Below, piece by piece: positions 16,365 to 24,754 of a stretch of DNA of 64,000 bases (position 1 is the first letter of the stretch; each line of letters begins with the position of its first letter). A program made the position numbers and the translations under genes. The DNA comes from Blastococcus saxobsidens (lineage in GTDB: Bacteria; Actinomycetota; Actinomycetes; Mycobacteriales; Geodermatophilaceae): assembly GCF_010682065.1 (NCBI RefSeq), contig NZ_JAAGWG010000004.1, forward strand, positions 1-64,000, written 5' to 3'. The notes beneath the pieces were generated by a model. It worked only from the letters and a program-made list of their open reading frames with translations. It had not been told where the DNA came from and searched no databases.

Positions 16365-17075
16365 ATGACCATGCAGGCGAGCGCGACCACCGTCCGGATC
16401 ACCGACGGCGAGTGCTGGGACCGGCCCTCGGCCGTGACGCGGTTGCTCCTGGGCTACGGGCCGCTCGCGGGGCTCGTGTACCTGGGCTCCGGTGTGATCC
16501 AGGGGCTCACGCGCGACGGCTTCGAGTTCAGCCGACACAGCCTCAGCCTGCTGGCCAACGGCCCGCTGGGCTGGATCCACGTCACCACTCTGATCGTCAC
16601 CGGCCTCACGACGATCGCCGCCGCGGTCGGCGTCCACCGGGCGCTGCGCGGGGGCCGCTCCTGGGCCGGCCCGCTGCTCGGCGGCTACGGAGCAGCGCTG
16701 GTCCTGGGCGGGATCTTCGTGGCCGACCCGATGGACGGCTTCCCCCTCGGCACACCGGCCGGCGTACCGGTGGAGACGTCGCTGGCCGGGGTGCTGCACC
16801 TGGCGGCCGGCGGGCTCGGCTTCGCCTGCCTGGTCGGGGCCACCGCCGCCCTCGCCCGCCGGTTCGGCCGCGAGGGACGGCGCGGGTGGGCGTGGAGTTC
16901 GGTGGTCGCCGGCGCCGTCGTCCTCGCGGGATTCCTGGGCGTGGCGAGCGGCGCGACGTCCGCCCTCGCCGTGCTGGGGCTCTGGATCGGGGTCGCGACC
17001 GGCTGGGCCTGGCTCGCGGCGGTCTCGGTGCACCTCTACCGGCGCACCCCGCACCCCACGCGCCCGCGCGTCTGA
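16365..17075 (+). CDS. DUF998 family membrane protein
   Basis: A 236-aa protein with six predicted membrane helices. FEFSRHSLSLLANGPLGWIH after helix 1 and the conserved DPMDGFPLGTP loop in the middle identify DUF998, a family of unknown function that often resembles cytochrome b561-like bundles in topology. AAGGAA precedes the ATG at 16365. It sits between another small membrane protein and the uraA-like permease on the same strand. Confidence 0.75.
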   Translation: MTMQASATTVRITDGECWDRPSAVTRLLLGYGPLAGLVYLGSGVIQGLTRDGFEFSRHSLSLLANGPLGWIHVTTLIVTGLTTIAAAVGVHRALRGGRSWAGPLLGGYGAALVLGGIFVADPMDGFPLGTPAGVPVETSLAGVLHLAAGGLGFACLVGATAALARRFGREGRRGWAWSSVVAGAVVLAGFLGVASGATSALAVLGLWIGVATGWAWLAAVSVHLYRRTPHPTRPRV

Positions 17076-17174
17076 CACCTCACCGCCCCTGTCCGGCGCA
17101 CCCGCCGGTCGGTGGGACGATGCGCCTCGCCCGGTAGGGGTCACGGGCGTTGGCGCAGGTCGAGGAGGCAGACG

Positions 17175-18674
17175 ATGGCGTTGGGCTGGAAGCTGCACGG
17201 GGACGGGAAGACGCCGCCGCTGGGTGAGGCCGTGGCGCCGGAGGAACGGCTCACCTGGCCGCGCACGGTGGGGATCGGCGCGCAGCACGTCGTCGCCATG
17301 TTCGGGGCGACGTTCGTCTTCCCGCTGCTGATGGGCCTGGACGCCAACCTCGCGATCATGATGAGCGGGTTCGCGACGATCATCTTCCTGCTGATCGTGC
17401 AGGGGAAGGTGCCCAGCTACCTGGGCAGCTCCGCATCGTTCGTGGGCGGCGTGGTCGCCGTGCGGGCCGCGGGCGGGACGACGTCGGACGTGCTCGGCGC
17501 ACTGCTGGTGAGCGGCGTCGCCCTGGCGCTGGCGGGTGTGCTGATCCACCTGGCCGGCGTGCGCCTGGTGAACAAGGTGTTGCCTCCGGCGGTCACCGGC
17601 GCGGTGGTCATGCTCATCGGCTTCAACCTCGCGCCGGTGGCGACGGCGACCTACTGGCTGCAGGACCAGTGGGTGGCGCTGGCGACCATGGCGTTCGTCA
17701 TCGTCGCCGCCCTGCTGCTGCGCGGCTTCATCGCCCGCATCTCGATCCTGCTGGGGCTGGTCTTCGGCTACCTGCTCTCGATCCTGCTCGACGCGACCGC
17801 CGGGCCGATCACCTCGGTGCTGCCGGGCCAGAACCTGCGCGACGCCGCCGGCGCCGCCTGCGACCAGGAGGGCCCGTACTGCCTGGCGACGGCGTTCAGC
17901 CACGACCGGGTCGACTTCAGCGCCGTGAGCGAGGCCCCGTGGTTCGGGCTGCCCTCCTTCACGACGCCGAGCTTCTCGGTCAACTTCGCGCTGCTCGTGC
18001 TGCCGGCGGTGATCGCGCTCGTCGCGGAGAACGCCGGGCACGTGAAGGCGGTGGCCGAGATGACCCGCCGCGACCTGGACCCGATGATCGGCCGGGCCGT
18101 CTTCGCCGACGGCGTGACCACCGTGGTGGCCACCTCGGTCGGCGGCTCTCCCACCACCACCTACGCGGAGAACATCGGCGTCATGGCGGCGACGCGGGTG
18201 TACTCGACGGCGGCGTACTACGTGGCCGCCCTGGTGGCGATCGCCCTGGGCCTCGTGCCCAAGTTCGGCGCGCTGATCAACGCGATCCCCGGCGGTGTGC
18301 TCGGCGGGATCACCGTGGTGCTCTACGGGATGATCGGCCTGCTCGGCGCGAAGATCTGGAAGGAGAACCGCGTCGACTTCGCCAACCCGATCAACCTGGT
18401 GCCGCTGGCGGCCGGGATCGTCATCGCGGTCGGCAACTCGGGCAACGACGCCCCCCTGCTGCGGTTCAGCGACGACTTCTCCCTGGGCGGCATCGCGCTC
18501 GGCACGATCGTCGCCGTGGTCGGCTGGCACGTCGCGCGGGCGCTGGCCCCAGCGGAGATGAAGGCCTCGCTGCTGCGCGAGGGCCCGCACCCCGCGGCCG
18601 GCTCCACCTTCGGCCACGTGCCCGGCGACGAGGTGGCGGCGACGTCCGGCTCCACGGAACGCCCGGCGAGCTGA
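17175..18674 (+). CDS. Uracil/xanthine permease, NCS2 family
   Basis: A 499-aa nucleobase/proton symporter with about 13-14 membrane helices. ATFVFPLLMG, GSSASFVGGVV, AENAGHVKAVAEMT and GSPTTTYAENIGVMAATRVYS are hallmark NCS2 segments; the glutamate in AENAGHV and the TTYAEN region line the substrate site. ATG at 17175 is chosen for the GAGGAGG ribosome site 6 bases upstream. The sequence fits the UraA/RutG-like actinobacterial branch; whether uracil or xanthine is preferred is not decided by visible residues. It ends in a strong bidirectional terminator. Confidence 0.88.
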   Translation: MALGWKLHGDGKTPPLGEAVAPEERLTWPRTVGIGAQHVVAMFGATFVFPLLMGLDANLAIMMSGFATIIFLLIVQGKVPSYLGSSASFVGGVVAVRAAGGTTSDVLGALLVSGVALALAGVLIHLAGVRLVNKVLPPAVTGAVVMLIGFNLAPVATATYWLQDQWVALATMAFVIVAALLLRGFIARISILLGLVFGYLLSILLDATAGPITSVLPGQNLRDAAGAACDQEGPYCLATAFSHDRVDFSAVSEAPWFGLPSFTTPSFSVNFALLVLPAVIALVAENAGHVKAVAEMTRRDLDPMIGRAVFADGVTTVVATSVGGSPTTTYAENIGVMAATRVYSTAAYYVAALVAIALGLVPKFGALINAIPGGVLGGITVVLYGMIGLLGAKIWKENRVDFANPINLVPLAAGIVIAVGNSGNDAPLLRFSDDFSLGGIALGTIVAVVGWHVARALAPAEMKASLLREGPHPAAGSTFGHVPGDEVAATSGSTERPAS

Positions 18675-18692
18675 CCGGTTCGCCCCACGCCG

Positions 18693-18732
18693 TCGAAGGC
18701 CCTCCCGGATCCGTCCGGGAGGGCCTTCGACC
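18693..18732. terminator. Bidirectional terminator
   Basis: GTCGAAGGCCCTCCCGGA and TCCGGGAGGGCCTTCGAC are perfect 18-base arms around TCCG, between the converging permease and ABC-exporter genes. No U-run, as is usual in this GC range. Confidence 0.85.
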
Positions 18733-18744
18733 TGCGTGGACCTG

Positions 18745-19503
18745 CTACTGCACCGGACGGCGGTGGGCGAGGACCCAGCCGGCCACGGAGGCGACGACGA
18801 CCCAGCCGGTCAGGATGAGGATCGAGCGCGTCTCCTCCGATCCCTGGCTCAGCAGCATGGCCGCGTGGGCGGGGTCGACGGCGTCGCCCAGCTCCGGCTT
18901 GCCGACCCGCACCAGCGGGAGCACCCCCAGGACCAGCAGGTAGAGCGTGGTCAGCGCGGCCGTCGTGTTCGCCGTCGCCGCCCCGATGCCGGCGCCGATC
19001 ACCGCGAACACCGCACCGGCGGCCACGGTGGCGACCACCGACTGCTGCCATCCGGTCCAGTTGAGGTCGTCGACGCCCACCAGGGCGATCACCCCGATGG
19101 ACGCGGCCGCCGCCACCGCCGCGAACGCCGCACCCAGCAGCGCGACGGCTCCGGCCTTCGCCGTGAGCACCCGGCCGCGCTGCGGCACCAGCAGGTAGGT
19201 CGTCTGCACGGTCCCGTGGGTCCACTCCCCCGCGGTGGAGACGACGCCCAGGGCCAGCATCACCAGCCCGGTCATCATCGCGACGACGCCCATCGGGCCG
19301 GCCACCCAGCCGAACTCGGCGTCCAGCGCGGCCAGCGCCAGCCCGACCGGGCCCATCAGCACCGCGGCGGTGGCGAAGGCCTTGCCCGAGCGGTGGGACA
19401 GCGACTTGCGCATCTCGAGGCCGACCAGCGTCGGCAGTGACGGAGCGGTCCGGCGCACGGGGACGTCGGAGCGCGGGGCGGTCAGTGTCAGGGTCGTGGT
19501 CAT
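18745..19503 (-). CDS. ABC-2 type transporter permease
   Basis: A 252-aa membrane protein with six hydrophobic segments in the ABC-2 arrangement: an N-terminal amphipathic part (LVGLEMRKSLSHRSGKAF), then helices including the conserved STAGEWTHGTVQTTYLLVPQRGRVLTAKA loop. It is the membrane half of an exporter with the ATPase encoded 11 bp upstream. Substrate is unknown; linked two-component genes suggest antibiotic or envelope-stress export. Confidence 0.82.
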   Translation of the reverse strand: MTTTLTLTAPRSDVPVRRTAPSLPTLVGLEMRKSLSHRSGKAFATAAVLMGPVGLALAALDAEFGWVAGPMGVVAMMTGLVMLALGVVSTAGEWTHGTVQTTYLLVPQRGRVLTAKAGAVALLGAAFAAVAAAASIGVIALVGVDDLNWTGWQQSVVATVAAGAVFAVIGAGIGAATANTTAALTTLYLLVLGVLPLVRVGKPELGDAVDPAHAAMLLSQGSEETRSILILTGWVVVASVAGWVLAHRRPVQ

Positions 19504-19514
19504 GTCGGGGCTCC

Positions 19515-20390
19515 TCACGAGGCCGAGGTGAGCTGGAAGAAGAGGTCCTCGAGGCCGCGCTGCACCGGGCGCAGGTCGACCAGGACGTGACCGCCTGCGG
19601 CGGCCACCGCTCCGACGGCGGCAGGATGGGCGCCGGGGACGAGCAGCGCGCCGTCGTCCCCGGGTTCCACGTGGAACCCACCCGCCTCCAGGGCGGCCGC
19701 CAGGCCGACGGGGTCCAGCGCCCGCACGGCCGCGCCGTCGGCACCCAGGAGGGACGCCACCGGGCCGTCGGCGACGATCCGGCCGCCGCCGATCACCAGC
19801 AGCCGATCGACCGTGTGCTCGACCTCGCCCAGCAGGTGCGAGGAGAGCAGCACCGTGCCGCCCCGTGCCGCGTGGCCGCGCAGCAGGTCGCGCATCCAGC
19901 GGATGCCCTCCGGGTCCAGGCCGTTGACCGGCTCGTCGAACATCAGCACCGGCGGGTCGGCCAGCAGCGCGCCGGCGATGCCGAGCCGCTGCCGCATGCC
20001 GAGCGAGTAGCCGCCCACGCGCCGTCCGGCGGCGTCGGCGAGCCCCACCATCGACAGCACCTCGTCCACCCGTGACGCAGGCGCACCGATCGCCGTCGCC
20101 AGCAGTGCCAGGTGGGTCCGGCCGGTGCGGCCGGGGTGCACGGCACCGGCGTCGAGCAGAGTGCCGACGACGGCCCCGGGGTTGGGCAGCTCGGGATACG
20201 GCCGCCCCTCGACGGTCGCGGTGCCCGACGACGCCGGCACGAGGCCGGTCATCATGCGCATCGTCGTCGTCTTGCCCGCGCCGTTCGGGCCGAGGAAGCC
20301 GGTGACCGTGCCGGGTTCGAGGGTGAACGAGACGTCGTCGACGACGGTCCGTTCGCCGTACCTCTTGGTCAGTCCGCTGACCGTGATCAT
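19515..20390 (-). CDS. ABC transporter ATP-binding protein
   Basis: A 291-aa ATPase pairing with the permease just downstream. Walker A is GPNGAGKTTT, the signature is YSLGMRQRLGIA, Walker B is PVLMFDEPVNGLDPEG and the H-loop is LLSSHLLGEV. The ~70-residue C-terminal extension is typical of DrrA/CcmA-like drug-resistance ATPases. ATG at 20390 is chosen over an upstream frame extension. The gene diverges from the sensor kinase at 20572, the standard layout for a drug- or envelope-responsive exporter controlled by its neighbouring two-component pair. A parS-like palindrome lies inside the coding sequence. Confidence 0.88.
   Translation of the reverse strand: MITVSGLTKRYGERTVVDDVSFTLEPGTVTGFLGPNGAGKTTTMRMMTGLVPASSGTATVEGRPYPELPNPGAVVGTLLDAGAVHPGRTGRTHLALLATAIGAPASRVDEVLSMVGLADAAGRRVGGYSLGMRQRLGIAGALLADPPVLMFDEPVNGLDPEGIRWMRDLLRGHAARGGTVLLSSHLLGEVEHTVDRLLVIGGGRIVADGPVASLLGADGAAVRALDPVGLAAALEAGGFHVEPGDDGALLVPGAHPAAVGAVAAAGGHVLVDLRPVQRGLEDLFFQLTSAS
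19662..19679. other. parS-like 18-bp perfect palindrome
   Basis: GGGTTCCACGTGGAACCC lies inside the ABC ATPase gene. Its core GTTCCACGTGGAAC is close to the ParB-binding consensus TGTTNCACGTGAAACA. A second exact core copy lies at 59028-59041. A role in chromosome segregation is possible but not shown. Confidence 0.35.
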
Positions 20391-20571
20391 GGGAGCCTCC
20401 GCAGCTCGTCGGGTGGTGACCACGAATCTGCCGAGGAGGCGGGGCCCCGCGCGTCGGCCGCGGGGAGCGACCTGGGGTCGCCGGACGGCGGAGCGCCGTC
20501 ATCCGAAAGTCGATCCAGGAGTCCACTCGCGGGCGACCCGCCAGGACCGCGCCGGGAAATACGCTCCGGCC

Positions 20572-21705
20572 ATGAGGGTCCGCGACCGCCTGTGGCCGGG
20601 TCTCGGCGCGCGCGGGGTCTGGCTCGAGCTGCACGTGGCCGTCTCCTGCGCGGCGGTGGTCGCCTTCGAGGTGGCCGCCCTCAACCCCGGCCCGCTCGGC
20701 TCGCTCCTGCTGGTCCTCGTCGCGGTGCTGCTCGGCTTCCTCCTTCTCCTCCTGCGCCGGCGGGCTCCACTGGTCCCCTTCGGCGTCGGCGCCGCGCTCG
20801 CCGCGATCGACATCTCCACCGGCCTGCTGGTCACCTCCTACGCCGTCGCGCGGTACGTGGGCTCGTGGCGCATCCGCGCGGCAGCCGGCGTGCTCGGCGG
20901 CCTGGCCGCGCTGCAGCCGTGGGACCACGACACCTTCAACGAGTGGCTCGCCGGCGGCGCCACCGCCGCGCTGCTCGTCGTCCTCCCCGGGGCGCTGGGG
21001 GTGTGGCAGCGCACCCGGCTGCAGCTCCTGGCGGCGCTGCGCGACCGGGCCGAGCGCGCCGAGGCCGAGCGGGAGCTGCTGGCTCGCGACGCCGTGCTGA
21101 CCGAGCGCACCCGGATCGCGCGGGAGATGCACGACGCCGTCGGGCACCGGGTGAGCCTCATGGCGTTGCAGGCCGGCGCCATCGAGATGGCCGCGGGCGA
21201 TCCCGCGCGCGTCGAGCAGCTGGCCCGGCAGGTGCAGGACGCCGGACGGCAGGCGCTCGACGAGCTGCGGCAGATGGTCGGCGTGCTGCGCGCGGAGGAC
21301 ATCGACGACCAGGCGCCGCTGGGCCCGCAGCCGGGCCTCGACGACCTGCCCGCGCTGCTCGCCCGGGCCCGCGAGGCCGGGCTGTCGGTGCGGCTCACCG
21401 GGCAGACCGGGGTGCCGGTCGACGCCGCCGTGGGGCGCGCGGCCTACCGGGTCGTGCAGGAGGCCCTGACCAACGCCGGCAAGCACGCCCCCGGCGCGGA
21501 CGTGCAGGTGTGCGTGGCGCACGCCGAGGGTCAGCTGGTCGTCGAGGTGCTCAACGGGCCGGCGTCGCGGATCGGCGCGCCTGCGCCCGGCGGCGGCTAC
21601 GGGCTGGTGGGGCTGGGGGAACGGGTGCGCACCCTGGGCGGCCGGCTGACCGCGGAACCGAGGTTGGACGGTGGCTTCCGGGTCGAGGCGGTGCTGCCGA
21701 CGTGA
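20572..21705 (+). CDS. Two-component sensor histidine kinase (NarL-type partner)
   Basis: A 377-aa kinase: four or five N-terminal membrane helices with short loops (residues ~15-150), then a HisKA_3 dimerisation domain with the phospho-accepting His in TRIAREMHDAVGHRVSLM and an HATPase_c domain (RVVQEALTNAGKHAPGA, GGGYGLVGLGERV). The tiny extracytoplasmic loops suggest intramembrane sensing, as in kinases linked to drug exporters. Its stop overlaps the regulator's start (GTGA), so they are translationally coupled. Confidence 0.9.
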   Translation: MRVRDRLWPGLGARGVWLELHVAVSCAAVVAFEVAALNPGPLGSLLLVLVAVLLGFLLLLLRRRAPLVPFGVGAALAAIDISTGLLVTSYAVARYVGSWRIRAAAGVLGGLAALQPWDHDTFNEWLAGGATAALLVVLPGALGVWQRTRLQLLAALRDRAERAEAERELLARDAVLTERTRIAREMHDAVGHRVSLMALQAGAIEMAAGDPARVEQLARQVQDAGRQALDELRQMVGVLRAEDIDDQAPLGPQPGLDDLPALLARAREAGLSVRLTGQTGVPVDAAVGRAAYRVVQEALTNAGKHAPGADVQVCVAHAEGQLVVEVLNGPASRIGAPAPGGGYGLVGLGERVRTLGGRLTAEPRLDGGFRVEAVLPT

Positions 21706-22361
21706 GCATCCGGGTCCTGATCGTCGACGACGAGGAGCTCGTGCGGTTCGGCCTGCGCACGGTGCTGGAGGCGGCGGGCGGCTTCACGGTGGTGGGCGAG
21801 GCGGGCAACGGCGCCGACGGGGTGACCGCTGCCCGCGAGCTCCGCCCGGACGTCGTGCTCACCGACATCCGCATGCCCGTGATGGACGGATTGGAGGCGA
21901 CCAGGCGCATGCTGGCCCTGCCGGAGCCGCCGCAGGTCGCCGTCCTCACCACCTTCCACGTGGACGAGTACGTCCACGCCGCCCTGGCCGCGGGCGCCGC
22001 CGGCTTCCTGCTCAAGGACACGCCGCCCCGGGAGATCGCCGCCGCCGTCCGGTCCGTCGCCGACGGGACCGCCACCCTCTCCCCGAAGGTGACCGCGGCG
22101 CTCATCGACGCCTACGTCGACCGCCGGGCCGCGCCGCGGCGGGCGGAGGCCCTGCGCAGGGTCGCAAGCCTGTCGGAGCGCGAGCGGGAGGTGCTCACCC
22201 TGCTGGGCAGCGGTGGGTCGAACGCCGAACTGGGGAAGCGGCTGTTCGTCAGCGAGGCGACGGTGAAGACCTACGTGTCCCGGCTGCTCACCAAGCTCGA
22301 CCTCGCCAACCGCACGCAGGCCGCCATCCTCGCCCACGAGGCCGGGCTGCTGGAGGGCTGA
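21702..22361 (+). CDS. LuxR/NarL family response regulator
   Basis: A 219-aa response regulator: receiver domain with IVDDEE, the phospho-acceptor in DVVLTDIRMPVMDG and K in FLLKDT; C-terminal LuxR helix-turn-helix with LSEREREVLTLLGSGGSNAELGKRL and VSEATVKTYVSRLLTKLDLANRTQA. GTG start at 21702 overlaps the kinase stop. The likely target is the divergent ABC exporter operon. Confidence 0.92.
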   Translation: MSIRVLIVDDEELVRFGLRTVLEAAGGFTVVGEAGNGADGVTAARELRPDVVLTDIRMPVMDGLEATRRMLALPEPPQVAVLTTFHVDEYVHAALAAGAAGFLLKDTPPREIAAAVRSVADGTATLSPKVTAALIDAYVDRRAAPRRAEALRRVASLSEREREVLTLLGSGGSNAELGKRLFVSEATVKTYVSRLLTKLDLANRTQAAILAHEAGLLEG

Positions 22362-22370
22362 CCGCCGGGC

Positions 22371-22387
22371 CCGCTCGCCCCGAGCGG
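22371..22387. terminator. Hairpin between response regulator and thioesterase genes
   Basis: CCGCTCG, CCC loop, CGAGCGG: a compact stem located between two converging genes. Confidence 0.55.
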
Positions 22388-22405
22388 CTCCCGACCGGGA
22401 GGCGG

Positions 22406-23167
22406 TCAGGGGCCGAGCAGCCGCCGGGTCTGCCGGCCGCGGGCGACCAGCGCTCCGTCCTCGGCCCGCAGCTCGACGTCGTCGATCGCCACGTCCGCGT
22501 CGCACCACACGGTCCGCTGGTCGATCCGCACCCATGCGCCCGGCTCCGGCGCCGGACGCGCCAGGTGCGCGGTGAGCTCGACGGTCGGCATGGCCGCCGG
22601 CACGGTGCGGACGGCGAACAGCGACGGCGGCAGCGCGTCGAGCAGCAGCCCGAGCTGCACCAGCGGCTCCAGCTCGACACCCCGGATGCGCGCCCACGCG
22701 TGCAGCCGCGGCTCGGTGCCCCCACCCAGCGGCCGGGTGGCGCCCAACGCCCGGACCTCGATGTGCTCGGCGACCGGCACGTAGTCGCGCGGCAGCTCGA
22801 CCGGCTCCCCGTCGGCGACCTGCGGCAGCTCGTCCGGTGCCCAGTGCTCGATCCCGGGGGTGGCCGGGCGGGCGAGGGTGAGCGTCTGGGCCGACGCGAG
22901 CAGGACCCGGTCCTGGGTGAGCCCGCTGCGGATGCTCCCGGTGCGGCCGCTGCGATCGGCTGCCGCCGTCACCACCGATTCGACGCCGGTCGCCACGCCG
23001 CCGAGCAGGTGGGCGGTCACCGCGCGCGGGGCCGCGCCCGCGAGGTCGGCCGCCGCCTGGAGCAGGTGGCCCACGACCAGCCCGCCCTGGGTGCTGGTGA
23101 ACGAGCGCCAGGTAGGGCCGAAGACGAGGCCGGTCCGCTCGAGGGTGGCCGGGGTGGCGAGATCCAT
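22406..23167 (-). CDS. Acyl-CoA thioesterase-like, hotdog-fold protein
   Basis: A 253-aa protein in the tandem-hotdog (TesB-like/thioesterase-superfamily) form: GPTWRSFTSTQGGLVVGHLLQAAADLAG in the first half contains the helix that wraps around a hotdog sheet, and the second half (VELTAHLARPAPEPGAWVRIDQRTVWCDADVAIDDVEL, with RAEDGALVARGRQTR) repeats the pattern. Such enzymes hydrolyse acyl-CoA. ATG at 23167 follows GGAGG-like sequence. It diverges from an HxlR regulator gene, with two matching palindromes between them, so HxlR control is likely. The acyl substrate is unknown. Confidence 0.72.
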   Translation of the reverse strand: MDLATPATLERTGLVFGPTWRSFTSTQGGLVVGHLLQAAADLAGAAPRAVTAHLLGGVATGVESVVTAAADRSGRTGSIRSGLTQDRVLLASAQTLTLARPATPGIEHWAPDELPQVADGEPVELPRDYVPVAEHIEVRALGATRPLGGGTEPRLHAWARIRGVELEPLVQLGLLLDALPPSLFAVRTVPAAMPTVELTAHLARPAPEPGAWVRIDQRTVWCDADVAIDDVELRAEDGALVARGRQTRRLLGP

Positions 23168-23192
23168 GGGGTCCTCCGGGCGACGACTGGTT

Positions 23193-23209
23193 GGTTCGAT
23201 ATTCGAACC
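23193..23209. promoter_or_regulatory. Operator palindrome 1 for the HxlR regulator
   Basis: GGTTCGATATTCGAACC: perfect GGTTCGA/TCGAACC arms around TAT. It lies 25 bases upstream of the thioesterase start. Confidence 0.7.
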
Positions 23210-23234
23210 GGGTGCGACAGACGCTACACGAGTC

Positions 23235-23251
23235 GGTTCGGTATGCGAACC
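23235..23251. promoter_or_regulatory. Operator palindrome 2 for the HxlR regulator
   Basis: GGTTCGGTATGCGAACC: same GGTTCG/CGAACC half-sites. Its centre is 42 bp from the centre of the first, four helical turns, so both face the same side of the DNA. It ends 7 bases before the regulator's ATG. Confidence 0.7.
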
Positions 23252-23258
23252 TGATGGC

Positions 23259-23726
23259 ATGGCGACCCGACTGGACGAGCTCCCGGGCAGGCGCTGCTCC
23301 ATCGCCGGCGCCCTCGACGTCGTCGGCGACCGGTGGGCCCTGCTGATCGTCCGAGAGGTCTCACTGGGCGCTCACCGGTTCAGCGAGATCCTGCGCGGAA
23401 CCGGAGCACCCCGGGAGCGGCTGACCGCGCGGCTGAACGCCCTGGTGGGTGCCGGGGTGCTGGAGCGGCGCGAGTACAGCCAGAACCCGCCGCGCGCGGA
23501 CTACCACCTGACCCGATCCGGTCTCGACCTGCTGCCGGTGCTCCAGGCGCTCATGCAGTGGGGCGACCGGCACGTCGCCGACACCCCGCCGGTCGAGCTG
23601 CACCACCACGGGCACCGCATCGCCGCCTCGTGGGTGTGCGACGTCTGCGGCGAACGGATCGGTCGGGAGACCGAGCGCCACGTGCCCGACCACAGCGAGC
23701 CGGGGCACGGGCCGCTTCCCCGCTGA
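23259..23726 (+). CDS. HxlR family winged-helix regulator
   Basis: A 155-aa HxlR-type regulator: RRCSIAGALDVVGDRWALLIVREVSLGAHRFSEI, then the winged helix (RERLTARLNALVGAGVLERREY and YHLTRSGLDLLPVLQALMQWGDRH). The Cys in RRCSI is the residue that senses thiol stress in HypR/QorR-like members. A C-terminal CDVCGERIG pair (plus His residues) adds a possible metal or redox site. ATG at 23259. It diverges from the thioesterase and is followed by an NAD(P)-binding oxidoreductase, the usual company for quinone- or electrophile-sensing HxlR proteins. Confidence 0.88.
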   Translation: MATRLDELPGRRCSIAGALDVVGDRWALLIVREVSLGAHRFSEILRGTGAPRERLTARLNALVGAGVLERREYSQNPPRADYHLTRSGLDLLPVLQALMQWGDRHVADTPPVELHHHGHRIAASWVCDVCGERIGRETERHVPDHSEPGHGPLPR

Positions 23727-23801
23727 CCCGAGCGGTTGGTGGAATGCTCAACCACTTGCCCCGTGTTGCCCCGGCACGCACTCGACGACGGAGGCACAGA
23801 C

Positions 23802-24446
23802 ATGGCACGGATCAGCGTGTTCGGCGGAACCGGTTACGCAGGCAGCAACATCGCGACCGAGGCGGTCCGGCGCGGCCACACGGTCACGTCCGTCAGCCGG
23901 AGCGTCCCCGAGCAGCCGCTCGACGGCGTCACCTACCTGACCGGCTCGCTGCTCGACGCCGACATCCGCGCGAAGGCCCTGGCCGAGGCCGACGTCGTCG
24001 TGGTGGCCGTCGCACCCCGTGGCGACATGGCGGGCTCGGTCCAGCCCGGCATCGCGGCGCTGATCGCCGACGCCGAGCAGGCCGGGGTGCGCCTCGGCGT
24101 CATCGGTGGCGCCGGCTCGCTGCACGTCGCCGAGGGTGGCCCGCTGCTCTTCGACACCCCCGACTTCCCGGCCGAGTACCGCCCCGAGAGCCTCGAGATG
24201 GCCGCCGCCCTCGACGACCTCCGGGCCGCGCCCGAGACGCTCGACTGGTTCTACCTCTGCCCGCCGGCCGCCTTCGGCGGCTTCGCGCCGGGCGAGCGCC
24301 GCGGCACGTACCGGGTCGCCGACGACGTGCTGCTGACCGACGACGAGGGCACCTCCTTCATCGGCGGCGAGGACTTCGGTGCCGCCGTCGTCGACGAGAT
24401 CGAGCAGCCCGCGCACCGGCGCGCCCGCTTCACCGTCGCCTACTGA
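23802..24446 (+). CDS. NAD(P)-dependent oxidoreductase, NAD(P)H-binding family
   Basis: A 214-aa Rossmann protein of the atypical short-chain (NmrA/YwnB-like) type: ISVFGGTGYAGSNIATEAVRRGHTVTSVSR is the dinucleotide loop, GVIGGAGSL the central strand, and the C-terminal PAAFGGFAPGERRGTYR the substrate-side segment. GGAGG stands 7 bases before the ATG at 23802. Probable role is reduction of quinones or related electrophiles under control of the adjacent HxlR. The last 51 bases of the gene are the left end of a 111-bp duplication (next copy at 24575), so the coding end EIEQPAHRRARFT appears twice on the chromosome. Confidence 0.82.
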   Translation: MARISVFGGTGYAGSNIATEAVRRGHTVTSVSRSVPEQPLDGVTYLTGSLLDADIRAKALAEADVVVVAVAPRGDMAGSVQPGIAALIADAEQAGVRLGVIGGAGSLHVAEGGPLLFDTPDFPAEYRPESLEMAAALDDLRAAPETLDWFYLCPPAAFGGFAPGERRGTYRVADDVLLTDDEGTSFIGGEDFGAAVVDEIEQPAHRRARFTVAY

Positions 24447-24506
24447 CGTTCCCGCGGGAACGCCCGCGCAAGGCGCGCACCTTGCCGACGTTCCCGCGGG
24501 AACGCC
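24396..24506 (+). repeat. 111-bp repeat, copy 1 (includes the oxidoreductase 3' end)
   Basis: Copy 1 begins in the last codons of the oxidoreductase, crosses its stop, and contains two GTTCCCGCGGGAAC palindromes (24448-24461 and 24490-24503) around a core with an AAGGCGCGCACCTT hairpin. Copy 2 starts 179 bp later and differs at only a handful of positions. Confidence 0.85.
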
Positions 24507-24574
24507 ACCGTCCGTCGCGGTCCGAGCCGTGGCCTCTGCGCGTGGGCCTGGAGCGTTTCGCCTTCGTCCTCCAG

Positions 24575-24685
24575 GAGATCGAGCAGCCCGCGCACCGGCG
24601 CGCCCGCTTCACCAACGCCGACTGACATTCCCGCGGGAACGCCCGCGCAAGGCGCTCACCTTGCCGGCGTTCCCGCGGGAACGCC
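24575..24685 (+). repeat. 111-bp repeat, copy 2
   Basis: Repeats copy 1 with a 179-bp period. The coding fragment EIEQPAHRRARFT is kept in frame up to a stop, but there is no start before it, so it is a gene remnant. Both palindromes persist (24627-24640 with one changed base, and 24669-24682). The 68 bp between copies are unique. The following 24686-24754 hold nothing recognisable. Confidence 0.85.
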
Positions 24686-24754
24686 GGCCGGTACCAGCAC
24701 TACCGCCCCGACTGCTGTTGCCGAGCCGCGCCGCCTCTGCCAGCGTTCGGCACC

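Noticed and set aside
23193-23209. GGTTCGA sequence as the T-loop of a tRNA
   Set aside because: No acceptor stem, anticodon arm or D-loop fits around it; it is one half of an operator palindrome.
24448-24682. Regular palindromes as a CRISPR array
   Set aside because: Only four 14-bp units, in pairs with repeated rather than unique DNA between them, and no cas gene.
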